Assembly: GCF_007859955.1 (NCBI RefSeq)
Contig: NZ_SJPR01000009.1
Span: 62,001 to 126,000 of the forward strand
Source of the DNA: Botrimarina colliarenosi
Lineage (GTDB): Bacteria > Planctomycetota > Planctomycetia > Pirellulales > Lacipirellulaceae
DNA length: 64,000 nt
Direction: 5' to 3'
Under the pieces are notes generated by a model, which was not told where the DNA came from, did not search any database, and was given only the letters and a program-made list of their open reading frames with translations. Position numbers and translations under genes: made by a program. Positions 29,330 through 38,582 of the stretch are shown piece by piece (position 1 is the first letter of the stretch; each line of letters opens with the position of its first letter).

Positions 29330-31845
29330 GGCGTCCCCCCTTCCGGCGAAATACGCAGCACGGTCAGCGAGTGGGGCGGAAAGACTCGCGACACGGCGGG
29401 CGCCGCGATCGTCTCGGTCGACTCGATGGGGCGGATCAGCATGGGCTGGTCGATCGAGTTCGCCGCCTCGGGGTCGCCCGCAATCTCCACGATACGGCAA
29501 TCGTGTGAGCCACGGCCGAGGCCGTTGAGCTCGAGCCGGATGTCGGTCGACTCGTCGGTTGCGTTGACGATTTTGACGATCGTCTCTCCCGTGGCGTCGT
29601 CGCGAGACGAGGCGGCGAAGACCCGATCGATAGGGGGGTCCGGGGCGTCGACTTCGTGGATGAGTTCGTCGTCAAGATAGCAGCGAATGCGTGAGCCCTT
29701 CGTTTCGACACGCACGTCGTACCACCGGCCCTGCTCGATCTCGCCGGGGGTCCGCCCCAGGTCAACGGGCGTCGTGCTATGAGTAGCGAGTTCGCCTATC
29801 AAGCCGTGCTGACGATTACCCCAACCGCCGAGGTTCCACTCGATCCGCGACCCGCCCGGGCGACAACGGAAGAAGATCGTGAAGCCCTCGCGTCCTTTCA
29901 GCTTGCGCGCCTGGACTCGGAGAGTGGCGCCGCTCCAGTCAGGATCACCAAAGAGGACGCGCGACGACCCTCGATCGTTCTGGTTAGCGATGACCGCGTC
30001 ACTTACTCGCCATTCTCCATCCTGCACGATCAAGTCATGCACTTCCGGCGTTGCGGACCAGACCTCGGCGCCGTCGCTGCTCGTCACGCTAACTTCGCGA
30101 AACTCAGCAATCGTCTCGTGAGTCCCCAAACCAAAACGGCCTCCGGGCGGAAGCGGTGGGCGGGCGTCTTCGACGGCGACTGGCAAAGCCGTGTCGCCGC
30201 GGTGGAGGCTGAAAGCCTGCTGGACGTAGTAGCTGGGCGTACCGTAACTCTTCAAGTTATCGAACCAAATCAAATCGGGGCGCCACTGCCACGCCTCCTC
30301 GTGGGCGAACAACGGCGCGTAAGCGCTCATGGTCACGATGTCGGAGTTACGCTCGATGCCCGTCAAGAAAGCCGCCTCGGCGATCGCGCAACGGAGGGTG
30401 TTGCGGTTCCGCGGTGACGCGATCTGAATCGACTGCGCCGCATACTCACCCATGAAGACTTCCGGGCCGTTCCGGTCGTAGTCGTCGTAACGATGCGCTT
30501 CGCGGAGGAACCAATCGGGCATGGCGTAGCAATGCTCGTCGACGATCGGCGCCTTCAGCTTGCGGAGTTGCGGCCAGGCGTAGTCGAATCGCTCTCCCGA
30601 CGGGAACGGGCCCGAGGTCGATACGAGCTCGATCTCGGGATGCTCCCGCTGCAGCGCCTCGGCGAATCGCTCGTAGCGTTCGAAATACTCGGGGCCCCAC
30701 TGTTCGTTCCCGACACCGAGCATCCGCAGATTAAACGGTTCGGTACGCCCCATCGCGGCCCGCGTAGCGCCCCATTCGCTCGTCACGGGGCCGTTGGCGA
30801 ACTCGATGAGGTCCAGGGCGTCTTGGATATAGGGCTGCAGTTCTTCCAGCGGGACAAGCTCTCCCGTGTTGAACTGGCAAGCCATTCCGCAATTGATGAT
30901 CGGCAACGGCTCGGCGCCGATGTCGTCGGCCAACTGGAAGTACTCAAAGAAGCCGAGCGCAAACGACTGGTAATAATCGGGCGCTGGTCGATGGGCGAAT
31001 TCGGTGTTCCATCGGTTGACGATCAGCCGTCGTGTCTCACGGGGGCCGATCGTCGTTTTCCAATCGTAGCGATACTTAAGCTGCGACCCCTCGACGATGC
31101 ATCCTCCCGGGAATCGGAAGAACGCCGGCTTGAGGTCGGCGAGAAGCTGCACCAGATCTCGCCGCAGACCGTGCGGCCGGTCGCGCCAAGTCGCAACTGG
31201 GCAGAGCGAGACCAAGTCGAGGTCGATCGTGCCGCCTTTCGGCAGGCTCAACTCGAGCCGGGCGCGCTTGTCGGTCTGCGAGGCGGCGATCTCCGTCTCG
31301 TAGAGTCGCCACGACGAGCCGGCCAGCTCGAAGGACTTGGTGGCCAGCGCTTCGCCGCTCTCGCCGACCAAACGGACCGCAAGCGGTACGGTCTTGCCGG
31401 CTTCTGCTCGGCCCCAGAAGGCGAGGCGCAGCGATTCGCTCTGATGGACTCCGATCCCGCGGAAGCCCTCATTGGCGAGCGCGCCGCTGCCGTCTCCGCG
31501 TAGGCGTATAAACGACGGGTTGCCGGCGCTGAACGGCGCCTCGTGTTCGACGGCCGCCGAGAGTCCCTCGCCAAGCCGGCGCCAGCCCAGCATCGCGCGC
31601 GGAACCTCGAAAGACCCGTTTTTGATCAGCTCAGCGTTCAGCCCGCCGTCGCCGCCAAAGTTGATGTCCTCGAAAAACGCGCCGACAAGTCGCGGGCTGA
31701 TCGCGTGTCCCGGTTGGTCGCAATCGACATGAACCGTAACCTCCGTAGCGGCGATCGCGAGCGATCCCGCAGCGCCCAAGATGGCGCACAGAGTTATCGC
31801 GATCGTGAGATGACGACCGGCTCCGACTGACCTGGGTTGCGACAT
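29326..31845 (-). CDS. GH51 alpha-L-arabinofuranosidase, secreted
   Basis: The 839-residue protein has a signal peptide (AITLCAILGAAGSLAIAA), a carbohydrate-binding-like sandwich (about 60-210), and a GH51 barrel with acid/base Glu381 in GVGNEQWG and nucleophile Glu467 in FMGEYAAQS. An inserted LamG/CBM-like domain (about 600-740, RVQARKLKGREGFTIFFRC) and the C-terminal beta domain follow. It should release arabinose from arabinoxylan or arabinan. It overlaps the GH43 start by 4 bp and follows the DUF1559 gene by 93 bp in a long minus-strand operon. Confidence 0.92.
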   Translation of the reverse strand: MSQPRSVGAGRHLTIAITLCAILGAAGSLAIAATEVTVHVDCDQPGHAISPRLVGAFFEDINFGGDGGLNAELIKNGSFEVPRAMLGWRRLGEGLSAAVEHEAPFSAGNPSFIRLRGDGSGALANEGFRGIGVHQSESLRLAFWGRAEAGKTVPLAVRLVGESGEALATKSFELAGSSWRLYETEIAASQTDKRARLELSLPKGGTIDLDLVSLCPVATWRDRPHGLRRDLVQLLADLKPAFFRFPGGCIVEGSQLKYRYDWKTTIGPRETRRLIVNRWNTEFAHRPAPDYYQSFALGFFEYFQLADDIGAEPLPIINCGMACQFNTGELVPLEELQPYIQDALDLIEFANGPVTSEWGATRAAMGRTEPFNLRMLGVGNEQWGPEYFERYERFAEALQREHPEIELVSTSGPFPSGERFDYAWPQLRKLKAPIVDEHCYAMPDWFLREAHRYDDYDRNGPEVFMGEYAAQSIQIASPRNRNTLRCAIAEAAFLTGIERNSDIVTMSAYAPLFAHEEAWQWRPDLIWFDNLKSYGTPSYYVQQAFSLHRGDTALPVAVEDARPPLPPGGRFGLGTHETIAEFREVSVTSSDGAEVWSATPEVHDLIVQDGEWRVSDAVIANQNDRGSSRVLFGDPDWSGATLRVQARKLKGREGFTIFFRCRPGGSRIEWNLGGWGNRQHGLIGELATHSTTPVDLGRTPGEIEQGRWYDVRVETKGSRIRCYLDDELIHEVDAPDPPIDRVFAASSRDDATGETIVKIVNATDESTDIRLELNGLGRGSHDCRIVEIAGDPEAANSIDQPMLIRPIESTETIAAPAVSRVFPPHSLTVLRISPEGGTP

Positions 31846-31938
31846 CTTGGGTGCTTATTCAAATGCCAATGGAGAGCACGCCGACTCCGTCGATCACGCC
31901 AAGGTCAAATCACGCCAAGCCAAGAGAAGGCCGCTCGC

Positions 31939-33051
31939 CTAGTAGGCTTCACCACCGGCGGCCGAAGTGAGGGCGTTCCAAACAAGCGGGTCCGTATCAT
32001 CCGTGTAGAAAGCGACCGAGCCGTCGCACCTTGATGCGTTGACGCCGCCCGGGTGACGGCTGCGGACTGCGATGTGCTGCTGTTTGGTGCCATCGCGGTT
32101 ATCGACGCTGGCGTCAGGTGGAATATTGCCGCCCCCCCCGCGGCTACTGGGAATCGCGGGGGGCCTGGCCGGGCCGACCGGGGGCAGACCTGGAGCCGCT
32201 CCCTCGCTGCCGGGCAGCTGGGCCATCACCCAAGCGCTCTGGACCTCGGGGTTAGAAAACCAGTTGTAACTCGGGACGATACCGTCGCGCTCCGAAGTGT
32301 TCGGCGTGTTGTAGCCGGTGAAAACCTGGCCGCCCAACGCGGTCTGGGCGTCGGAGTAGGGGCCTCCCCAGCCGAGCGTCTCCGGCAAGACCAGGACCTC
32401 CCCCATCATCAACGTGTTGGACGTGCCGTCGATGATCGTCGCTAACCGCCCGAGTTTCCTCGCTACAAAAGGGCCGCCAAAGAATTCACGGCACGTGGGG
32501 AAGACGCCGGGGCAGGTGCCGACGTTGTGCTGTCCGTACACGGTGTTGCCGGCGTTGACCACATAGCTGGACCGCACCCGGGCCCATTCGGGTCGGTCCC
32601 ACTCGTTGCGCTGTAGCCCGATGTCCGAGGGGCACGCATGGAGCCCGACGTAGGCCTTGCGGACGTTGAGATTGACGGGGTGACTTAGCGGGGCCTTCGC
32701 ATTGCCGAGATCGGTGAGGCTCGCCTCTTCGATGTAGGGCATCAGCGGGATATACCACCCGTGGTCGTCGTACCAACCACCGGGGGCCGCATAGCCGGTC
32801 CCCTCGTAGAGCGCATTCAATTCGGCGTTGGTCCACGACTTGGCCATTGGGGGCAAGCCGCCGAACGTGCTCTCGAAATTGAGCATCGCCACGCCAAGCT
32901 GGCGGAGCTGGTTCACGCACTGCGTGCGCCGGGCCGCCTCACGCGCCGCTTGGACGGCGGGCAGCAACAAGGCGACCAAGATGCCGATAATCGCGATGAC
33001 GACGAGGAGCTCCACCAGAGTGAAACCACGATTCCTGCCTGTCTTGTTCAT
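31939..33051 (-). CDS. DUF1559 type II pseudopilin-like protein
   Basis: This 370-residue protein starts [18 protein letters not shown], the prepilin leader and helix, followed by [20 protein letters not shown] and the DUF1559 body. It carries the NTLMMGEVLVLP motif and the terminal HPGGVNASRCDGSV. The ATG at 33051 is chosen; an upstream start at 33156 would bury the leader peptide. It lies 94 bp behind a small lipoprotein gene and 93 bp ahead of GH51, so it is embedded in the arabinoxylan operon. Its function beyond pseudopilin-like assembly is unknown. Confidence 0.92.
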   Translation of the reverse strand: MNKTGRNRGFTLVELLVVIAIIGILVALLLPAVQAAREAARRTQCVNQLRQLGVAMLNFESTFGGLPPMAKSWTNAELNALYEGTGYAAPGGWYDDHGWYIPLMPYIEEASLTDLGNAKAPLSHPVNLNVRKAYVGLHACPSDIGLQRNEWDRPEWARVRSSYVVNAGNTVYGQHNVGTCPGVFPTCREFFGGPFVARKLGRLATIIDGTSNTLMMGEVLVLPETLGWGGPYSDAQTALGGQVFTGYNTPNTSERDGIVPSYNWFSNPEVQSAWVMAQLPGSEGAAPGLPPVGPARPPAIPSSRGGGGNIPPDASVDNRDGTKQQHIAVRSRHPGGVNASRCDGSVAFYTDDTDPLVWNALTSAAGGEAY

Positions 33052-33145
33052 AGGATTCGTTCTTCCCCGGCTATGACGCCGTAAAGTAGTGGCGGATTCC
33101 GTTTCGCTGAGCCGTCGTCGCGGTGCGTGACGCGACCCGCAATCG

Positions 33146-33577
33146 TTACAAGTCAAAATCGAGCGTGGGGTTCTCTCCCGTGATCGTCGCGGCGATGCCG
33201 GTCGATCGTTGAGAGGGAACGAGGTCTTTCTGCTTCTGGTACTCTTGGCCGGTTCGCTCGCTGAATTGCTTGGGACCGACCGGCCGAGTTATCTGGAAGG
33301 TCACGTTCACCGGCCCCGTCGGGGCGTTCGGCGCCTCGTACTTCCCGCTGTTGATCGGCGCGGTTGCCGGCTTCACTTCGCCTCCCGACGCGGGCGAGAT
33401 GGTGATCAACGCCGACGCGTCGTCGGGTATCGGCTTGCCTCCGATCGTGACGGTCCCGGTGACTCTCGCCGTATTGGACGAGCCAAAGCCGCAGCCGACA
33501 GCAAGGGTGCAAGCCAAACACAGCACGGCCACCCCGCTTGCCTTGCGTGTTGGGTTGGGTTGGTTGAAAGTGATCAA
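33146..33577 (-). CDS. Small transthyretin-like lipoprotein (probable TTG start)
   Basis: This 143-residue lipoprotein candidate has the leader KASGVAVLCLACTLAVGCGFG (Cys after AVG) and one beta-sandwich: VTGTVTIGGKPIPDDASALITI, GKYEAPNAPTGPVNVTFQI. No in-frame ATG precedes the leader without running into the neighbouring gene. A TTG at 33577 has GGAGA about 8 nt upstream and is the most likely start. It is 25 bp behind a LamG PEP-CTERM gene and next to DUF1559, mirroring the set at 15933-19024. Sequence similarity to the 18596 lipoprotein is in fold and layout, not close identity. Confidence 0.75.
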   Translation of the reverse strand: MITFNQPNPTRKASGVAVLCLACTLAVGCGFGSSNTARVTGTVTIGGKPIPDDASALITISPASGGEVKPATAPINSGKYEAPNAPTGPVNVTFQITRPVGPKQFSERTGQEYQKQKDLVPSQRSTGIAATITGENPTLDFDL

Positions 33578-33602
33578 ATATCGGTCTCCATTTTTTGGTC
33601 GA

Positions 33603-35168
33603 TCACCGACGGGCGCGACCGAACGCAACGAGGCAGGCGAGCGCCGCAACCGCCAGAGCCGCAGGCTCGGGGATCGCGACCGAAGGGGGCATCGTGTTGC
33701 CGTAGTTCGCCGCCCAGATGTTGTAGTCGGCTTGGTCGACGCGTCCGTTGCCGCTGGCGTCGGCGGCGAGGTTCGACTCCGATCCTTGGTTGTCACGCCA
33801 GATGGTGTAGTCGGCCGCGTCGACGGAGCCATTTCCGTTGAAGTCGCCCGGCAGGCCCGTTGCGGTCGTGTAAACGACCTTGGCGCCAGTCAAGGCGCCG
33901 TCGGCGACAAAACCAACCTGGAACTCCAAGTCGCTCGAGACGCCACCCGTGTAGGCGTTTCCTAGTGAGACGGCATGACCGGGCGCCAGCGTGGTGTCGC
34001 CGAGCAAGAACTCCTCCACCAAACGGTTGACCGAGATCGCGTTGGTCGCCTCGTCCCAAGACTCGCCTGGATTGGGGCCAATCGAATCGACACCTTGGTC
34101 ACTAAGCGAGTTCCATGCGCCGGGGCTGAGATCCCCATTGGTCGGACTGTCGACTCGGTAGTAGTCGAACGAGAGAACGTCATTCGAGTCGTTGCGGATG
34201 CTGACAACACCCGTGGCGGTGTTCACCACGAGCGATAGCGAGTCGATCGTATTGTTCAGCAACTCGCTGACGGTCAGAGCCGCGTTGCTAATACGGACAT
34301 CGTCGATGTACCCGTTCACGCGGTCACCGTGGCCGTCGTTATACATGCCGCGGGCGACCGTCCAGGCGTAGGGTGAGTCAGAAGTCAGGTCGTCACCAGC
34401 GAAACCGGACTCGTCGAGCGCGACCATCCGTGTGTCGGCGGACGTTGCGGTTAGATCGAGACTCGTCTCTCCAATGCCGTTGACGTAGAGCCGCAGCGTG
34501 CTGCCGTCGTTGGTGGCGGCAAGGTTGTACCACTTGTTGGCTTGAGCGGTGGTGACGCTGTCGAGGATGTGAGCGTTGCCAAGGACGTCAACATAGTTAA
34601 TACGAAACTGCTCGGTGCCGTCGCCCTTCTTCTGAAAGTAGAGCGGGGCTTGGTTGCCGTCTCCGTTGGTCGCTTGGCCGAAGCCGTCTTTTCCGACGAT
34701 CGTTTGCCAGCCACCCGCGTCGAAGAAATTGACAGAGGCCTCGATTGTCCAGGCGGCGAGGGCGCCCACTGGGCTGCCGCCGAGATCGAGATCGCCTTGG
34801 CTATTGAGCACCTCACAGCAGTCGCCCGGGGCGCCGGTGATGCTGAGCGTTGAGCCGGTGCGGTTGCTCGGCGAGACAACGTCGCTGAACTGCATGACGG
34901 CGAAGCCGGACCCGTCGATCGAAAACGCCGATAGATCGTTGCCGTTGCCACTGATATCCGGGATCGCCGCGTCAAAAGCTCCATTGATGCTGGGGTGTGA
35001 GACATTCTGACCCGAGACGGCGGAGCCGGCGATTAGGTCGGTCTCGAAGTCCCAGTGGGCGATGGTTACTGCAAACGCCGCGTTCACCGACAAGGACAGT
35101 ACAGCGATGGCTGCCGCCCCTCGCAGTGCACGCCACGCGGCGAAACTTGGCTTGATTATCGTCATCAC
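33603..35168 (-). CDS. LamG-domain PEP-CTERM protein with dockerin-like repeats
   Basis: The 521-residue secreted protein has a signal peptide (AIAVLSLSVNAAFA), a concanavalin/LamG-like domain (about 37-320; WTIEASVNFFDAGGWQTIVGKD, LRLYVNGIGETS, GYIDDVRISNAALT), and a LVVNTATGVVSIRNDS module. Two dockerin-like loops ([34 protein letters not shown]) and AIPEPAALAVAALACLVAFGRARR close the protein. The LamG fold suggests glycan binding. It is one of three LamG-type genes in tandem, the middle one being a remnant, upstream of the lipoprotein and DUF1559 genes. Confidence 0.88.
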   Translation of the reverse strand: MMTIIKPSFAAWRALRGAAAIAVLSLSVNAAFAVTIAHWDFETDLIAGSAVSGQNVSHPSINGAFDAAIPDISGNGNDLSAFSIDGSGFAVMQFSDVVSPSNRTGSTLSITGAPGDCCEVLNSQGDLDLGGSPVGALAAWTIEASVNFFDAGGWQTIVGKDGFGQATNGDGNQAPLYFQKKGDGTEQFRINYVDVLGNAHILDSVTTAQANKWYNLAATNDGSTLRLYVNGIGETSLDLTATSADTRMVALDESGFAGDDLTSDSPYAWTVARGMYNDGHGDRVNGYIDDVRISNAALTVSELLNNTIDSLSLVVNTATGVVSIRNDSNDVLSFDYYRVDSPTNGDLSPGAWNSLSDQGVDSIGPNPGESWDEATNAISVNRLVEEFLLGDTTLAPGHAVSLGNAYTGGVSSDLEFQVGFVADGALTGAKVVYTTATGLPGDFNGNGSVDAADYTIWRDNQGSESNLAADASGNGRVDQADYNIWAANYGNTMPPSVAIPEPAALAVAALACLVAFGRARR

Positions 35169-35259
35169 TATTCTCCGCGAGAGGTCTGTGCAGAAGGTGC
35201 GTGAAATGAGAGAGGAGTAGCTATTGCGTTTCGCCTAGCGCCGTCACGGCGCCGCCCAG

Positions 35260-35418
35260 CTAGCGCATGTGGCGAAGAGCAGGCATAAGGAGCGGAGTGA
35301 ACTCCTGCCCGGCGACTCCGTCTTCAAAGTCCCAGTAAGCAACCGTGGCGCCGGGCGCCCTTCCGACGAACGCTAAGAGCAGGGCGAGGGCAAGGTGGCA
35401 GCGGAAAGTGGCGATCAT
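35260..35418 (-). pseudogene. Truncated LamG PEP-CTERM paralog (52 codons)
   Basis: An ATG at 35418 opens a frame with a good signal peptide (CHLALALLLAFVGRAPGA) followed by TVAYWDFEDGVAGQEF, the exact opening of LamG-type neighbours (the gene at 33603-35168 reads VTIAHWDFETDLIAGS after its signal). The frame then ends after only 52 codons at 35260. It is best read as the 5' remnant of a LamG PEP-CTERM gene that lost most of its length; a functional small secreted peptide is possible but less likely. It is flanked on both sides by intact LamG paralogs. Confidence 0.75.
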
Positions 35419-35488
35419 GAGGACAACTCCGGAACAGGATGCTGATCAATGGTGTGTGAGTCGAAAGCTGAGCGGGGACAATTCCTTC

Positions 35489-36970
35489 CTACCGACGACG
35501 CCGCGTTACCGCCGCCGCTGCCGCCGTCAGGCAGATCAATGCAGCCGACGACGGCTCGGGGACTGCGGCGGTCAAAGCGAGAAATGCCGGCAAACCGTTG
35601 GCGGCGATGTAGTCGGCTTTGAAGAGCCGGAAGTCGCCGAAGTCGTTGTCGCCATCGCCATCAATGTCGCCCTGCGAGAAGGTTTCGAAGGCGGTTGTTC
35701 CCGAGAGCGTGACAAGGTGATTAGTCAAAAGCGTGTCGTAGTCACTCGGATCGAGGACGCCGTCCAGGTTGAAGTCGCTCCGGCTGAACGATGTTCCGCC
35801 GTTACCCGTGTACCGAACCGGCACGTTGATCGAGATCTCGTTGAAGTTCGCGTCGAGAGTCGTCGCCGTCACGACCAGGTCTTCGTACGGCGACTTCGCC
35901 CAGAGGTTTCCGATACTGGCGGGCGAACCGACCTGGAAGCCATCGTCGGGACCGCCACCACCGATTGGGTCGGTCTCGGAGATCTCCAGGCTGCTGGGCG
36001 TGCCTTGCACCATCCAGATGTCGTCGGCGTCAATCGATCCGCCACTGTCCGCATCGCCATTGTCGGCGATCGACGCCCATCCCAGCGGGTCGATGCTTCC
36101 CGACGCCGAGGTGATGGTGTAGATGACTACGGTCTCGGCGGAGAGGTCATTGACGAAGGTAGCGGCTCCGGTGTCGCGGTTGACCTCCAACCGGAGCGGG
36201 TCGCCACAGAAGTCCGTACAGCCCGCCGAGTAGTTGGCTTGCACCTCAACGTCGGTCAAGGCGTTGTCGTAGATCCGGAACTCGTAGATAGAGCCCTGGA
36301 AAAAGGGATCGGGGTATAGCGAGCGACCGAGGTAGGCCAGGTCGTTGCTCACGTTTGCTAGACTGAAACCATTCAGGGGCGCCGTGCCGATTTGGGCGCC
36401 GTCGACGTAGTAGCCGACATCCGTCGAGTCGACCGTGAGCACAAGGTGGTGCAGGTTGCCGTCGTTGAGATCGCGAGCGCCGTCGGTGACGCCGACTTCC
36501 GCGTCGTACGTTCCGTTGGAGATGGCGCCGCGACTTCCTTGGTCACCAGGACCACGGCTTGGTTGGATCATTAGGTAGTCGTACCCAAGATTCGCCTGCT
36601 CCTCATTCGAACCATCGCTTGTACGACCAAGATGGGCTGCTGCCGTAAACCCGACGTTGCCGGCTCCGGGGACGAGCCACAATTCGAGGCTAACCTCGCC
36701 GTAGGTGTTGATTGCGATGTCCGGCCCCGGAAGCGCCACGTAGCCGGCGGTTCCGTCCAGAATCAAGCGGCTATCGGCGATGGCTACCGTGGCGCCATCG
36801 ATGGCGGCGCCGTTCATGCCCCCTACCGAGTCGATGACGGTGAGGCCGTCACCCGAATTGAAGAGGTAGTTGTGCGTGACCGCTGCGCCGGCGCTGGTGG
36901 TGACGGCTACCGAGGCGAGGAACGCGACGACGGACGGGCATCCGCTCAGGCCAAGATTGAGACGAGACAT
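35489..36970 (-). CDS. LamG-domain PEP-CTERM protein with dockerin-like repeats
   Basis: This 493-residue secreted protein has a signal peptide (FLASVAVTTSAGAA) and a LamG domain (about 30-255: VSLELWLVPG, NLHHLVLTVDSTDVGYYVDG, GSIYEFRIYDNALT). The recurrent module LRLEVNRDTGAATFVNDL and VRYTGNGGTSF follows, then two dockerin-like loops (DFNLDGVLDPSDYDTLL, DIDGDGDNDFGDF) and AVPEPSSA, a helix and TRRRR. The last half has the same architecture as the proteins at 26228 and 58233. It is the first gene of the minus-strand arabinoxylan unit and diverges from the XylR-like regulator, so it is the most promoter-proximal target. Confidence 0.88.
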   Translation of the reverse strand: MSRLNLGLSGCPSVVAFLASVAVTTSAGAAVTHNYLFNSGDGLTVIDSVGGMNGAAIDGATVAIADSRLILDGTAGYVALPGPDIAINTYGEVSLELWLVPGAGNVGFTAAAHLGRTSDGSNEEQANLGYDYLMIQPSRGPGDQGSRGAISNGTYDAEVGVTDGARDLNDGNLHHLVLTVDSTDVGYYVDGAQIGTAPLNGFSLANVSNDLAYLGRSLYPDPFFQGSIYEFRIYDNALTDVEVQANYSAGCTDFCGDPLRLEVNRDTGAATFVNDLSAETVVIYTITSASGSIDPLGWASIADNGDADSGGSIDADDIWMVQGTPSSLEISETDPIGGGGPDDGFQVGSPASIGNLWAKSPYEDLVVTATTLDANFNEISINVPVRYTGNGGTSFSRSDFNLDGVLDPSDYDTLLTNHLVTLSGTTAFETFSQGDIDGDGDNDFGDFRLFKADYIAANGLPAFLALTAAVPEPSSAALICLTAAAAAVTRRRR

Positions 36971-36984
36971 ACAGGGTCCCCTGT
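36971..36984. promoter_or_regulatory. Palindrome over the ribosome binding site
   Basis: ACAGGG and CCCTGT flank a 2-bp centre directly next to the ATG at 36970. On the minus strand the palindrome contains the only Shine-Dalgarno-like sequence (AGGGGA). It could hold the site in a hairpin or act as a DNA operator; chance cannot be excluded for so short a repeat. Confidence 0.3.
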
Positions 36985-37155
36985 GACAGATTCAGGCGAA
37001 GCCAATGGTGGACGAGGACAACGCGTCGATTCGACGACAATCCGCAGTTCTCAGGACTCACCGGACGATCGACATCACGGATGAACGCGAGCGGACGCGG
37101 CAAGTCGCCGTGGCCCTTCGACGGCAGCCGAGCCGAACGAGCAGCGGGGTCGATT

Positions 37156-37183
37156 GAAAAGCAGAAAAATGTTTAGAAAAGCA
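37156..37183. promoter_or_regulatory. Direct repeat GAAAAGCA x2, candidate AraC/XylR operator
   Basis: GAAAAGCA occurs at 37156-37163 and 37176-37183, 20 bp apart start to start, about two helical turns. AraC-family proteins bind direct repeats with this spacing, and the adjacent regulator at 37383 is XylR-like. The site lies about 190 bp from the divergent LamG PEP-CTERM start and 48 bp upstream of a promoter candidate for the regulator, in an A-rich patch unlike the GC-rich surroundings. Confidence 0.5.
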
Positions 37184-37230
37184 ACACGCTCAGACTATCC
37201 TCTACGAGGGGGGCGTGGCAAGCGGATTTC

Positions 37231-37260
37231 TTACAATTATTTAGCTTGCCCGCATATAAT
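37231..37260 (+). promoter_or_regulatory. Sigma-70 promoter candidate for the XylR-like regulator
   Basis: TTACAA (37231-37236) and a perfect TATAAT (37255-37260) are separated by 18 bp and point toward the regulator gene. In this GC-rich window a consensus -10 box is rare, so the match has weight. The remainder of the 412-bp gap 36971-37382 shows only the direct repeat upstream and no gene. Confidence 0.6.
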
Positions 37261-37382
37261 TGAAGTTTCGCTGCGTAGAAGGCCTGATATTGGGTCGGCC
37301 GTAGCGAGACGAAATGGACCGCGTTGGCATCCACGCCGATATCAGCTACGAGGCCTTCGCCGTCCCGTCATTTTGGACACCG

Positions 37383-38582
37383 ATGCGTCACACGCCACAG
37401 GTCGCCCTACTGATCGAGACCTCGCGCGGCTACGGCCGCGACGTGGCGCTTGGCGTCGCGCGGTTCGCCCGCCTGCATGGCCCCTGGAGCTTCCATCTCA
37501 CCCCGGGCGACTTCGAGCAGTCGTTCCCCTCGTCGCAGTACTGGAAAGGCGACGGAGTCTTCGCACGATTGGTGAGCGAAGAGATCGCGGACCAACTACT
37601 CGCCGCGGGCTTGCCGACGATCGCCCTCGACAAGAGCGAGGAGCAACTCAAGCCGACAAGCCCCCTCACGCAGTTCTCCGACCTGCGTGTTGATTCCGTC
37701 GCAGCGGCGCGGTTAGCTGCGGAGCACCTGCTCGAGCGCCGGTATCGGCACTACGCCTTCGTCGGCACGCCTGGCAAAGTCTGGTCGGATCACCGGCAGC
37801 AGACCTTCGGCGAAGTGATCCGCCAAGCGGGTTTCGAAGCGCAGGTCTTTGAACCCGTATCCACTGAGCTGGCGGGCCTTTGGGAACGTGAGATTTCGCG
37901 GCTTACCGATTGGGTGGCGTCGCTTCCCAAGCCGGTCGGCATTATGGCGTGCAACGACGAACACGGGCTGCATGTCCTGGATGCATGCCGCCGCGCCGGC
38001 GTCCGCGTGCCCGAACAAGTTGCCGTAATTGGCGTCGATAACGACTCGCTCCTCTGTGAGTTGTGCAGCCCAACCCTCTCAAGCGTCGTGTTGAACGGGG
38101 TCGAAGGAGGCTACCAAGCCGCCGCCCACCTCGACGCCATGATGCGAAAGGGCGGCAACGACCCGCGCGAGATCGTCGTCAACGCGTTACGCGTCGAGGC
38201 GCGTCAGTCGACTGATTTGCTCGGCGTCGACAACCGGCAGGTCGCCGCCGCCCTCGCCCTTATCAAGCGATCGAGAGGTCGCGACATCTCCGCCGACTCG
38301 GTCGCCGAACATGCCGAGTTGAATCGCCGTGAACTTGACGCGATGTTTCGTGACTCGGTTGGGCGATCTGTCTCCGCCGAGATCCAGCGAATCCGCCTCG
38401 AGCACGCCCGCCGTCTGCTGGAAGAGACCGATCACCCGATCCCTGCGATCGCCGAAGCGGCCGGGTACAGCTCCGCGAGCTACATGATTCAGGTCTTCCG
38501 ACGCGAGCTAGATACCACGCCGTCGAAGTATCGATCAAGAGTGCGGTCCCTTAGCATCGCCGGCGTCGAACGATCGACCTGA
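37383..38582 (+). CDS. xylR: XylR-like AraC-family transcriptional activator
   Basis: The 399-residue regulator joins a LacI/periplasmic-binding-like sensor (RHTPQVALLIETSRGYGRDVALGVARFARLHGPW, HYAFVGTPGKVW, IMACNDEHGLHVLDACRRAGVRVPEQVAVIGVDNDSLLC) to a C-terminal AraC DNA-binding domain (about residues 295-390; RLEHARRLLEETDHPIPAIAEAAGYSSASYMIQVFRRE). This is the layout of E. coli XylR, the xylose-responsive activator. I chose the ATG at 37383, right before the sensor, over one at 37314 that adds 23 residues. It is divergent from the LamG/GH51/GH43/GH39 operon and likely activates it; the ligand (xylose or arabinose) is inferred. Confidence 0.9.
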   Translation: MRHTPQVALLIETSRGYGRDVALGVARFARLHGPWSFHLTPGDFEQSFPSSQYWKGDGVFARLVSEEIADQLLAAGLPTIALDKSEEQLKPTSPLTQFSDLRVDSVAAARLAAEHLLERRYRHYAFVGTPGKVWSDHRQQTFGEVIRQAGFEAQVFEPVSTELAGLWEREISRLTDWVASLPKPVGIMACNDEHGLHVLDACRRAGVRVPEQVAVIGVDNDSLLCELCSPTLSSVVLNGVEGGYQAAAHLDAMMRKGGNDPREIVVNALRVEARQSTDLLGVDNRQVAAALALIKRSRGRDISADSVAEHAELNRRELDAMFRDSVGRSVSAEIQRIRLEHARRLLEETDHPIPAIAEAAGYSSASYMIQVFRRELDTTPSKYRSRVRSLSIAGVERST

